From assembly GCF_032854445.1 (NCBI RefSeq), contig NC_088295.1, positions 33,264,510 through 33,328,509 of the forward strand: DNA of 64,000 nucleotides, read 5' to 3'. This stretch comes from Liolophura sinensis (Eukaryota > Mollusca > Polyplacophora > Chitonida > Chitonidae). How positions within the stretch are numbered: position 1 is the stretch's first letter; every line of letters starts with the position of its first letter. This document shows positions 1 through 10,731 of the stretch, piece after piece. The position numbers and the translations under genes were made by a program. The notes under the pieces are model-generated. The model made no database searches and was not told where the DNA came from. It worked only from the letters and a program-made list of their open reading frames with translations.

Positions 1-217
1 CATGATGACGTAAAACTCTTAAAAGTGAAGACCACAAAAGGTATTGACCGTTACGTTGTACATTTACACAGGCCACTCTTATGTACGAATCAAATCAGGC
101 ATACGATCGCGATTGTAAAGAGTTACAATCTCCTTACTATTCCTTGATGCAAGCGACGCACCTTATGTTTTATAGGTCTACAATCGATTGTAACTACAGT
201 CTCTTAGAACAAGCGGC
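1..217 (+). mobile_element. Right part of a MITE-like element (window-truncated)
   Basis: This stretch aligns loosely with the right half of the element at 33394-33825. Shared landmarks in the same order are a 'tattgaccg(g)tac' block, an 'agttacaat...attccttg' block and an end reading 'caagcggcc'. The left end lies outside the window. No coding capacity is visible. It is assigned as a non-autonomous DNA transposon because the second copy has matching terminal inverted repeats. The similarity is diverged and was judged by eye. Confidence 0.35.
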
Positions 218-221
218 CATA

Positions 222-344
222 GGCCCACTTGTACGAAGCCCACTAAACCTTACGAGCACGTAACGGCCATTGCGGCGAAATACCTATTTTGCTGATTGCC
301 ATGATAGTTACGTATTCGTTAAGAGGGCTTCGTACAAGTGGGCC
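222..344. mobile_element. Small MITE with 20-bp perfect inverted repeats
   Basis: A perfect 20-bp inverted repeat (ggcccacttgtacgaagccc at 222-241 and its complement at 325-344) brackets about 83 bp. The terminal sequence resembles the inverted repeat of the element at 33394-33825 (gggcgcttgcacaaag), so the two may be related families. It lies 4 bp beyond the end of the preceding element. No protein is encoded. Confidence 0.5.
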
Positions 345-1555
345 CTGATCTAGGGGTTTGTGATCTGATGTAATTGCTTATGATTTGATCTCATAATAAT
401 GAATAATGACCTTATCGGGTGGTTTATGAGTTGTAGCCCAGCGCACCCGGGCAACATTTGTTGCCGAAAACGAGATTTCTTCATCCAGACGGCAAAAAAT
501 CCTAGAAATATACTCGTGTGCTGATAACCACAACAAGAATTCGGGCAACAAAAAAAATACATAAACAAATGAGCCGAGCACAAGATTTCGCTCGTGTGCA
601 GGCAGTCTGGATCTTATGAGATCGTTGTCGTCCACATCAACAAATCAACGTCTATCTAAATGCCATGTGAGTACATACAAAATGGAAGCTCTGATACAAC
701 TTTTTAGGGTCCGATATAAACTTGCCTGATGTAATGTTTTATCATAACGATATTTCCATGTTATCTAATTCATTTTAACTGCAGTCTTCGTGATTCCTGT
801 AACAATTTAAATGTAGGTTACTTTCTTCTTTTGTTGTAGGTATACGCGATTAAGTTTTCAACAACCGCATACATTCGCATAATCAGGTAGAACGATTTAA
901 AACTATCGTCACCAAAGTTCACCGCAGTATAATGTTTCTAAGGTAGTCTCTAACGCTTTGGGGGCTTTATCACGAGACGTGCCAAAGACGAGCAAAACAC
1001 AATGTTTTACTGAGAGAATGATTCTTGGCAGGAATCGTAGGGATCGTGGGTCACGGACTACAGGACTTATTCTGATAGTTACTGAATCTTGTTAAAATAG
1101 TTCATAGGCAACCAGACTATATATAACATATGTCTATATTTCACAAACCACATGCCATTGAGACAGAATTTCTTTCTTTGCGTAAGAGCATGTAAAAAAA
1201 TATTTGTTCACAATATGACTGTTTCTTCAGACGCCAGGATTATACTTACGAAATAACCTACTGTTGTACAGCCATCGCCAGGGTACTGTGTTTGACATGT
1301 TCACAGTCCATATCTCAGAGCTAGAGTTAGCCAGGTATTGATAATACGCATGTAGAAATATAGCGATAAAATGCGTGTTTGTGACGGCTTTGGGCATGAA
1401 AGGGCAGGCATGTAACGTGAGCAACTGAGCGCACACATGCTACTCATGTACTGTGGACTGTGTGTATAAACTAACTGGCCTGCGAGGAGAACCAAAATGT
1501 AGACGGACACATACTAGGGTTGCATAAGAAATTATAGATCTGATTGCATATAATA
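345..1555. other. Intergenic, no feature recognised
   Basis: AT-rich sequence with only short random open frames on both strands. None has domain-like composition, splice context or a recognisable family. I see no RNA gene or repeat array. Confidence 0.5.
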
Positions 1556-2535
1556 TTTCACCATTCTAGACGTATCTAAGTATAGATCACTGACGAGATG
1601 ACATTCTGTTCCCTGTTCAAGAAGAAAATACATACAGTTTATGAAATACGGTACACGTAAAGTGTGGTCGTTTCTGCGCCAAGGGCATATCCGACTTGAC
1701 GAACGTGAAATATGTTTATGACATAGGTACACGTAATGCGAGATCATGAATTCGTTAGAAGCTATTCCCACTGGACGATCATAAATTCAGTTTATGGCAT
1801 ATACGATACTTGCAATGTACAGTCCTGTTTGCACTGGGGCTAATGACGTGCGGAACACGTAATGAGCTATAGTAATTGCGTTAAAGACTTTTCTCTGCTG
1901 ACGAATCTGAATTCAGTTTATGACATACGGTACTCATATTGTACGACCGTGTTTTCGTCAGAAGCATTTCATACTAATCTAAACGGGGTTGATGAGATAC
2001 GATATACAGTCGGCGCGATGTTGTTTGCTTCAAAACCATATTCCACAGGACTGACTTCAATTCAGTTAATTACACACGGTATTCATCTCTGCGCGATCGT
2101 GTTTGCATCAGAATCATGTTCCGCAGGACTAACCTCAATTCAGTAAATTACACACGGTATACATTCTACGCGATCGTGTTTGCGTCAGAATCATGTCCCG
2201 CAAACTTAACCTCAATTCAATAAATTGCGTACGGTATATATTCTGCGCTATCGTGTTTGCGCCAGAAGCACGGTCTGCCTGACTAACCGCAATTTAGGTT
2301 ATGACATATGAGATCTTACATTATATGTAATGCGAGATCTTGTTTTTATTAGAATCATTTCCCACTTGACGAGCCCAGCTGAATTCATTTATCACGTACT
2401 GCACTTGTCGTGTTAGCGTCAGAAACCTTTCATGCACGACAAATCTGAACTTCGTTAACGACGTACAGTACAAGTGCGGTCGTCTTTGCGTTGGATGCAT
2501 TTCCAGCATATAGGAATAACCTGAACTCTGTTAAG
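1556..2535 (+). repeat. Decayed tandem satellite, unit about 77 bp
   Basis: Roughly twelve diverged copies of one unit. Each contains, in order, a 'ctgaattcagtttatgac' block, an 'atacggtacac' block, a 'gcgcgatcgtgtttgcgtcag' block and an 'aagcatttcccgc..gacgaa' block. The spacing of 'caattcag' at 2058, 2136, 2213 and 2290 shows periods of 77-78 bp, with larger indels near the right edge. The best-preserved copies lie at 2040-2300. The small open frames across it are accidental. Confidence 0.75.
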
Positions 2536-3567
2536 TTTGAACACCGAGATTTAAGTCAAGACGTAAGTCGAAAATCGCTTTGTGAACTCACACCAGGTTC
2601 TCTTTCAAAAAACATAGCTGACATTTATTTTCATGTTCTTTGTGGTGCACTGACATGTACTATGCTCGAACACACCAGTAACTAATGCATGTACAGCAAT
2701 GGGTATAGCGTGCATGGATAAATGCATCTTTATTTTTCATTAATTGTGTCTTAATTAAGGATGCTGTCTTTCAAATTTTTTGCATGGATCATTCTGTTCA
2801 TTAACCCATTCTTCAAGTATTCCAGAAAAAGACTTATAATGAAACAATGCGAAGCGAAAGCCTATTTATCCTTCGTGAGTTCAATGAGAGATTCATGTGC
2901 AGAGATGCGAGGGGTTGAGCGTGTTTCACAGCTGAAGCTTAACGTTAGAGGGTGCTGACTGGACCAAAGATAAAGATGGTCAGTCTAATGGTCACTAGGG
3001 GGGGTCCATGTCATGGCGGTATAGACTGAATGTAGAGTTAGTATCGAACATGCAAAGCTTTCCTCAGTCCTATGCTCGTATGGTAGGAGACTTAATTAAA
3101 CTGATCCCAAAGCGGATGGGAAATCTCAATAGGCTTTGGTCATCACAAACTCACATTTTCTAGCAGCCTGCTCTGTGTGTACAAAACGGCGCTTTGGCCG
3201 GAAAGAAGGTTCCATGCGATAGAGTTCTTAAGGTTGTATCTTGAACCATTCCCTTGGGAGCATATGTTATGGAAATCTCTGTCAGCAGAAGCGTGCATGG
3301 ATTGTTGAGAGTATATTTTTAAAAGCCCGAGTCTTTCACAGTCTTGAGTATCACGTGTCCAGGGAATGGCTTTTGTTACTCGTCGTGCAAAATTAATGCG
3401 GCTCTAATAAATCAAATACCTGTGCAAACTAGTTGTCCAAGTGCGTTGTTTCATTGCAAAATGTGATGTATTTGGATAATTCTACATTGATACAAAACAG
3501 GAGAAACGATCATTGTTTTTTTATGTTATTGTGCTATAGAGATTCATTAAAACGATTTTTTTTTCAG
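2536..3567. other. GPCR upstream region
   Basis: No coding sequence is recognised. A pyrimidine tract followed by CAG at 3551-3567 looks like a 3' splice site, so the receptor transcript probably has an upstream 5'-untranslated exon that I could not locate. No clear TATA or initiator element was found. Confidence 0.4.
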
Positions 3568-3608
3568 GACATTTGTTTCGGAGAGCAGAACGAGTCAACA
3601 AAACAATA

Positions 3609-4769
3609 ATGGATGTTTCAATCAGTGAAAACATTGACCCAAATGTTACAGAGTACATTTACTTAACTGACCTGACGAACTATACGGTCTCCATGGAAGA
3701 CATGGACCTAATGATGTACAGCGCCATTCTGGGCAAGTACGTGAAGCCCGTTATCCTGACGTTGGGCATTTTTTCAAATGTATTTCTAGTGTGGTTGATA
3801 ATGTCAACAAAACTTGCAAAGCTTGGGCCTATGATCTACATTACTGGAATTGCCATTGGGGATGTCGGATATCTCAGCTTTAACGTTTTCACTTGGATAC
3901 AGCTGTATTTTCAGTTCAATATTTATCACACCGTCGGAATGTGCCAGCTGGTGAATTACGGGATCAAAGCGTTCACGTTCTTGACCAGATGGTACATGGC
4001 AGCCTTTTGTGTGGAAAGGTTTATTTGGGAGTTTTTACCCGAAAAGCGAGCCGAATTCTGCAACCCGTTTAAAACTAAACTGGTACTGGTTGGCATAGCT
4101 GTGGTGGCCATCTATAGCCATGTGTACCTGTGCTGGTTCCTAGAAGCGTCTGAAGACACACACTTTAAGTGTGGTGTACACCTCGACAACGTCCAAATAT
4201 TCAACACATTGATCAGGATCGACATGGTGTTGGCCTACCTTATTCCTTATTGTATGACAATGGCAATAGCTGTGTCCATGGTGATCAATAAACTCCGTTG
4301 CAGAAGAAAACAATATAATATCGAAAACAGTGAAATCAGGCCTGCAAACAGCAGCAAAGGGCGGCCTCAGATTGCCGACAACCGTGAAGAGAGGCCGAAA
4401 CACCTGAACGTAACAGGTATCTCTTTGGGCTACGCTTTATCATTACTGTGCCTCACAACACCATCAAACATGAAAACATTTCTTGGTATAATGTTTTCAT
4501 ACTTAGTCATCCCAAATTCGTGGACGCCGTTTTTGGTGGCCATGTTGGATTTGCACATCGCGCTGAAACCATTTATATGCCTCATTGTCTCCCCACAAGT
4601 TCGCTATTCGGCATGGCAGCAAATTCGGGCTGTATTCAAGAGAGTGGTAGCCAGAGGTAATTCCAGATCTAACACAATCAGCATGCGGGAGGTTAACTTT
4701 GACGAATGCCCTAATATTGCGTTCTTGACAACTGTGAAGAAAGAGGAAGAACAACTCGGTCCTGTTTAA
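3609..4769 (+). CDS. Class A (rhodopsin-like) orphan GPCR
   Basis: A 386-residue seven-transmembrane receptor in one uninterrupted exon. The start is the ATG at 3609, which has A at -3 and G at +4; the frame is open upstream to the acceptor at 3567 but without an ATG. The extracellular N-terminus has N-glycosylation sequons (NVT at 12-14, NYT at 24-26). TM1 is about 45-66, with the GxxxN-like 'GIFSNVFLV'. TM3 is preceded by a conserved Cys (GMCQLVNYG) and ends in 'FCVERF' in place of DRY. A basic third loop (KLRCRRKQ) precedes TM6. TM7 reads 'LHIALKPFICLIVSPQVR' rather than NPxxY. The Ser/Thr-rich tail could be phosphorylated. It resembles the expanded invertebrate peptide or amine receptor-like families. 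The ligand cannot be named. Confidence 0.85.
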   Translation: MDVSISENIDPNVTEYIYLTDLTNYTVSMEDMDLMMYSAILGKYVKPVILTLGIFSNVFLVWLIMSTKLAKLGPMIYITGIAIGDVGYLSFNVFTWIQLYFQFNIYHTVGMCQLVNYGIKAFTFLTRWYMAAFCVERFIWEFLPEKRAEFCNPFKTKLVLVGIAVVAIYSHVYLCWFLEASEDTHFKCGVHLDNVQIFNTLIRIDMVLAYLIPYCMTMAIAVSMVINKLRCRRKQYNIENSEIRPANSSKGRPQIADNREERPKHLNVTGISLGYALSLLCLTTPSNMKTFLGIMFSYLVIPNSWTPFLVAMLDLHIALKPFICLIVSPQVRYSAWQQIRAVFKRVVARGNSRSNTISMREVNFDECPNIAFLTTVKKEEEQLGPV

Positions 4770-4901
4770 ATCGACCAGGTTACCCATATCTATTGTAAAA
4801 CTTCATTATTCTCGGTGTCATCAAAAACACTGTATTGTTCAATGTATGTGTGAGCTACATTTTAATAATATGTCCAAGTATAATCTGAGTGATTGGCTTC
4901 C

Positions 4902-5087
4902 AGACTGGCTGAGTGGTTAGTATAAAGAACTTTACTATAATGTAGAAAATGAGTACAAAAGTCTTCATGCCTAATTCAGCTTACTGCTTATGACTGCCTG
5001 AATGGTTAGTATAAAGAGCTTTAATGAAATGTGACAATTGGGTATAAAAATATTCCTACGTAATTCAGCTTACTGCTGTATTTGATT
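4902..5087 (+). repeat. Two-copy direct repeat, about 88-bp unit
   Basis: 'gactggctgagtggttagta' at about 4902 recurs as 'gactgcctgaatggttagta' at about 4991. Both copies run on to 'taattcagcttactgct'. The first block resembles a tRNA A-box region, so this may be a duplicated SINE head, but no B box is clear. Confidence 0.5.
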
Positions 5088-5089
5088 TT

Positions 5090-6965
5090 AGCAATTCCTG
5101 CTGTATCTAGATACATCTTAGTATTCCCGGCCAACGAGATAAAATTTGCGGATTTTCTGGATCCAATTGTTCGTGGGGCCTTGGTGAAAACAGACAGTGA
5201 GTGACGATCGTGGCGCGAAAGCGCTGTGTAATGTTCACCAAGTAAAAGAAAGCTACAGTATGAAGAAAGGTCCATCGTAAAGACATCTGAAAACTATACG
5301 TAAAAATACTTTGATTTATTTTTTCAATATTATAATAGTGTTGAAAGGAATTCAAATATTTGAATAGTAAGGTGGACATTACGAGCCATACTGGCGGTGT
5401 CTAGGAACTCTGACGTCATATCACCTTTTCCCCTGATGTTCACCAGAGGGAAGGAATTTTGGGGAATCATTTATCAGTAATCTTTTTCTCATGGATAAAA
5501 AGAGTTATTCCAGTTATTTCCAGTTATTTCAATGAGTGTCTTGATTAGAGTTGGAAAAACTTTCTGTGACGCCAGAGTTCCTAAACTCTGATAGTATGGT
5601 ATATAAAGCCCACCTTAGAATCCACATGTTTGAATGCGTCTCTTCACAAAAATCTAAAAAAAAAAATAAATGAAAATATATTTAAACATAGTTTTAAGTG
5701 GTCTATTTAGTAATGCCTACTTTTTGATTTTTAGAAGCCTTTTTTTTTCCTTAAAGGCCACTGGTATTCCACCAATATAGTGTGCATCTACCAGTATCTG
5801 TAAATGTATGTCACACGTAGGACAGTTCGCCAGTATAACTTTCCCAAGGCTGGTGGTTTAACACGGTCATTATGAATCGTTCTCTCCATCCACAACACTG
5901 ACTACCATCCCATTTGGTAGAATAAACTACACTCAAATAAACATAGACGTATAGATACCGGTATGTGCGAGCCGCGATCTGCGATGCTCACGCTCGCTGT
6001 CACCTACATATCTGAATCCAACCGCTGAAATTCCGAAGCCTATTGTTCTTGTACGGATTATTGTACGGCGCTTTTCGGACAGCGCTTTGTGTAGTTTTTC
6101 AAGAAACTGAAAATTGCAGTTGTTTGAAATTTGGCAGCAAACTATTCGCGCATAATATTTTTAATGAGTTTGACGTTTTTCTATGCCGCTTGGTTTGGCG
6201 CCCATATTGGATTTGGGGCATAAACTTTTATTAAACATCCTCTCAAGAACCAATGGACGGATCTTTCTCAAATTTGGTAACATCTGAAGCAATACTGGAC
6301 ACATAGAGTTTGCAAAAGGCATTAAAATGTGCTAAAAAAATCCAGATCTTGCCATTGGTCGAATATATGACGGCATAATTTTTTTTTAATTTTAATATAA
6401 TTTTCATGTATTCAGGTGTATTTCGGGCCGGTGACCTCGAATCTCCTTCTTTGTCTTTGTGTGTTACTTTTTGAGGTATAGTCAAAAATTAATTTGTAGC
6501 CGAACATATACACTTTTCGTGGTATTTGAAAATGTTTGAGCTACGTTTTCTCACTAGAAATGTTTAAATGACATCACTCTATTTCAGAAACATAAATTTG
6601 GTCTTCAACTGTCTAGTTAACCGTTCATCATATCCCCAAAGCTAACTGTGTATTTTATTATGCCAGCATGGCTGTGTTGCTTAACGACAAACATTGCCAT
6701 GTCACAAACTATGTCTTGAAGCAGATGTTCAAAATCATTCATGCAGATTGCTTGGAAACCATATAACAGCGGGCAGATCTAGTTTTTTTTTGATGTTGCC
6801 TTAGTTTCTTTGTTTTGTGTCAATCTTTATTTTGTGCTGTGAAATGTGGCATTCGTGACATTTGTAATATTTGTGTTTATAGGCATTTATTCATATAGTA
6901 TTACCCAAGCAAACAATTTTCTTCTCTGTGCAAAGATTTATTTTTTCGAGGAAGCCATTTTCCAT
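5090..6965. other. Intergenic, no gene recognised
   Basis: AT-rich DNA with homopolymer runs. Nothing translates to a recognisable protein on either strand. Around 6040-6360 the composition is mixed in a way seen in old interspersed repeats, but no family could be named. Confidence 0.4.
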
Positions 6966-6970
6966 TTGCG

Positions 6971-7250
6971 GAGGACAGTTTTCAGCTTGACATGCAGGTA
7001 TTCTGACAGCGAGGACAGTTTTCAGCCTGACATGGAGGTATTCTGACCGCGAGGACAGTTTTCAGCCTGGCATGCAGGTTAGGGACAGTTTTCAGCCTGA
7101 CATGCAGGTATTCTGGCCGTGAGGGCAGTTTTCAGCCTGACATGCAGGTATTCTGGCCGTGAGGGCAGTTTTCGGCCTGACATGCAGGTATTTTGGCCTG
7201 AAGACAGTTTTCAGCCTGACATGCAGGTATTCCTGCCGTGAGGACAGGTT
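6971..7250 (+). repeat. 40-bp minisatellite, about 7 copies
   Basis: The unit is 'gaggacagttttcagcctga' followed by 'catgcaggtattctgaccgc'. Units begin at 6971, 7011 and 7051, then a shortened 30-bp unit, then 7081, 7121, 7161 and about 7200. Copies differ at only a few positions, so the array is young. Part of it lies in an accidental open frame. Confidence 0.85.
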
Positions 7251-7769
7251 TGCATGAAATGAGTAATTTTGTTTTGACTGTGGTAAAATGTTACCGTCAC
7301 CACACGTGTTTTTTTTTTACCCTTTCTGTTTATTGTGTATTTACTTTTTAGTGAAGGTAAGATGGTGAACATAACGGCTCGACAAAGCGGGATAACCCTG
7401 ACAAAGAATGCTGAAAATGTTTCCGTCACCTTGACATGAAATGTTTCACAAACCGTGACACAGAAACTGCAGTGAATCTAACAAGATTACACAATTTGTG
7501 AGGAAAACTGGCCCAATCATGCTGAAGATCTTATAAAGCAGCATCCATACATAGCGACTTACAAAAGAAACGTATAGAAGGAATAATAATGCTGAGAGCC
7601 TAAAGGTTACAAAATAGCGTTTCCAGCAATCATCTCGATCTTGATGATACATCTGTAAAGTGTATTTATTGCTCGAGAAATCAATGTCTATGAAGTGAGA
7701 ATTAGTATACCTTTTTAGATTATTTAGTGATAGGACTGTGGATAGTACAAAGTGTAAAGGGCGTGGTAC

Positions 7770-7975
7770 GATATGGAGGAGAATCGGTCATATACAGGTA
7801 CGATAAGAAAGTGTAAACGACCTGATACGGTAATGCCGAGAATCATTCCCAGAGAGGTACGATAAGAAAGCGTAAACGACCTGGTATGGTAAGGCCGAGA
7901 AGCGGTCCCAGAGAGGTATGATAAGAAAGTGTAAACGACCTGGTAAGGTAAGTTTGAGAATCGGTCCGAGAAAAA
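7770..7975 (+). repeat. About 61-bp tandem repeat, 3-4 copies
   Basis: Copies share 'ggtacgataagaaagtgtaa', then 'acgacctggtacggtaa' and '..gagaatcggtcccagaga'. They begin near 7797, 7857 and 7917, with a partial copy at 7770. They are moderately diverged. Confidence 0.75.
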
Positions 7976-8137
7976 TGCTTTTTACTGAAACTTTCCCGAA
8001 CACATTTCTGCGTGTTGTCAAAGTTTCGCTTTGGTTAACATTTGTTTTCACATGTGAAACATAATGCGCTGACTTTTGTCATATTTTAGCAAATTTAAAA
8101 TCGGTATTTCTTCCGAAGTGTGCATGGCGTCATTCAT

Positions 8138-9655
8138 AGTACACTAGACTAACGCAATCACCGTGGAGAAGACGTTTGTGCCTGGGGAAACGGAATGGAT
8201 CCCAGTGGTACTTTCTTCTTTGGAAACATACATTTATGTGAGTAGAGATATAGGCCATCTTGCATTATATAAGTGTCATTATGAATTAGAATCGATAATA
8301 GTCAAGTATGGTCGTACGCAGCCATATAGGGTTGTCTATAAATAACTTATTATTATGCTGAATTAGTAATTTATTGGTATGAAACGGCGTGCTCAAGAAT
8401 TTTTCAGAAGTTACATTGGTTGTGCAGGGACTTTGCCCACCCAACAATATCTAACACAAAAACGTATTTAGTGTGACAGGCCATAGTTCGGATTGTATGA
8501 GCTATACATCGGCTTCAGCGGATGTTTATACATGTAAGTCGCATGCTTCATAAATAACTGAAAACGAGGAGTAAAACAAAACTGAATAAAGAACAGCTAT
8601 TGTCAGTTTAGCTTCTCGAGTAGCCCATTTTCTTACACTGGGGTCGATTCCCTGCCTTACCATACCAGGCCCATAGGTGGTATCATAGGTTTGTCATGAC
8701 ATGTGCGTACATGTAAATATCACATAGGTCCTATATGTATTTCGAATTGTTAACTACATCTGTGTATTACCATACAAATACAATATGCCTGAGCAAATCT
8801 CCTTGTTTTTGTGCCCTAATTCCATCTAAGAGACCAAATGATACCACTATAATAGGACCAGTGATCCCCGCAGCTCAGGACAGAAAGCTCCTAGAAGGCC
8901 CTCCGTTTGCTCCGGTGAATTCGATTTTTTGCTTACAGACGGCGATAAATCCATATCGCTATGTAGGGTTAACACTGGAGTCAGACAGGCACTCCTTCTG
9001 CATTAGTATCCCATGAGATCCAGTCAATAATTCAGCAAATCGGATGGTATGCAAAAAATCGTCTTCCCAAACAGATGTTGACAAAACGTGAACTTTAGAA
9101 TCATTCGATGTTGGATGTGAAGACCATGAAGTAAAACATGTTTAATAACACGCCAGGTACAACGCAAAGGGGAAAAAATTAAACATCAGCCCACCATAGA
9201 CATATAAATTCTAACCGATCTCGTCAAAGTACTGGGAAATAAAACATTAATCGCACATAAATGTATACAATATGATCTCAGCGAGCAACTCAACATACTT
9301 CCGAACATGTATGGCGTTTAAGTCCATATGGCGTTAAAGTCCATGATAATGTTCGTACCATCTCTATACAGATTGATATGCACAAGCAGAACAATCACAA
9401 TACAACCACATTAGCCCACATACCCTCACGCCATGCTCTTTGTGCGATGGGCTTATAAGTGCGTCTCACACTCCGTACTTATCTCTAATCTCAAACACAT
9501 GTACACGCAATTTCACAGATGTCTATACAAGCTATATTCAGTTCTGACAATCCATAATAATAGTTGGCATGGTTGCTTGGGATAATTTGGGCTGTATTAT
9601 TTGAAGCTTCATAACCACGCATGCTGGGAAACTAAATTGTTTTTAACTTTACTTA
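8138..9655. other. Intergenic, no gene recognised
   Basis: No domain-bearing frame was found. One 93-codon frame at 8735-9016 has no recognisable family or splice context and is not called. Confidence 0.4.
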
Positions 9656-10705
9656 GCAGGATACTCAAGTTTTCTAAAAGATACTTTATTATTTTAATGA
9701 TATTTCACCGTATAACATGCACAACAAAATGACAATACTGCACAAATGGCTGATGTGAGTCGAGGTAGCCATCTTGAGAATTTTATCCAATCAAACACGT
9801 TGCTATCAAAATGCGCGCCCTAAGCTGTGACGTAGCCTTTACAAGTTCACTCCATGGAGTGACATATGATAACATAGGACTACCTCGACATCATTTTGAG
9901 ATCGTTTACAACGATTTAGCTACCTTAAGCCGAAGGTCTGTATCATTTACAGACCACCACAGACATAAAACCAGTTGATTTACAAGCCGTCTAATATTCA
10001 ACGACGGTATCAAAAATTGACGATGACGGTGTCAGACAGTAGCACACCGTCTCGGCCCAAAACGCATTCATCTCCCCAAATACACTTTTTATCTTTAGTT
10101 TTAGCGTTTAGTCAGCAGTTTCTCAATAACAAATATCAAAGTCTGTGCAAAATTCATTCCAGATGCCGAAGGTTTATGAAAATGACAAGAGGGCATCTTA
10201 CAGAGAACGCATAAAATTAATTAAAGCTTGTGTTAAATGTTGCTCCTTTGTCTTTTTCGCATACCATGGATGTTTTTCTGTGTTTTTTAAATATAAAAAA
10301 CAATAAAATTACTGACACACCGTTTTCAAGCTGAGGTGCTTTCTTTGATGTTGGGAATACATAGGTCAGCACTGCTTTCATTTTAGAAGCCACCGCAACA
10401 AAATTGAAGCATAAAATCCAGTGACAATTAACTACCTTGATCAGTCTCAGTGATGCTTAGATCTACTTTTGTTTTGTTTCAGAACTGAGCATGAATCTAG
10501 TCGTAAAACAATCCAATTGTAATTTTGTAAACATTTAATAGGGGTCAAAATCACCAGCACAACCCCTTCGAAGGCAACGACCTCAATCAGGAATACTCTG
10601 GCAGTGCATCTCCAGCTGGGCTATTCAAACAGGTTCCTTTTAAATGATATAGTAGGCCTACTGTATCAACAGTTCAAGCAGTGGAAGAAATATTCTTCCA
10701 GTATG
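9656..10705 (-). mobile_element. 1-kb interspersed repeat, copy A
   Basis: Its reverse complement matches 29005-30222 end to end. Matched landmarks are 'agcaggatactca' at 9656, 'cacaaatggctgatgtgag' near 9743, 'ggtctgtatcatttacagac' near 9931, the 'agtagcacaccgtctcggcc' block near 10040 and 'gaagaaatattcttcc' near 10684. There is no obvious protein, terminal inverted repeat or poly-A. It is a non-autonomous interspersed element of unknown class. Confidence 0.75.
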
Positions 10706-10731
10706 CCCGAAGTGTGCATGGCGTCATTCAT

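Noticed and set aside
350-635. Overlapping minus-strand frames of 77 and 85 codons
   Set aside because: Cys- and Phe-rich composition with no family resemblance. They overlap each other in different frames and have no promoter or splice support.
3573-3608. GPCR start at TTG 3573
   Set aside because: TTG is not a normal animal start. ATG at 3609 has a strong initiation context.
8735-9016. 93-codon plus-strand frame
   Set aside because: No recognisable domain, no flanking splice sites and no conserved pattern. Its length is within chance for AT-rich DNA.
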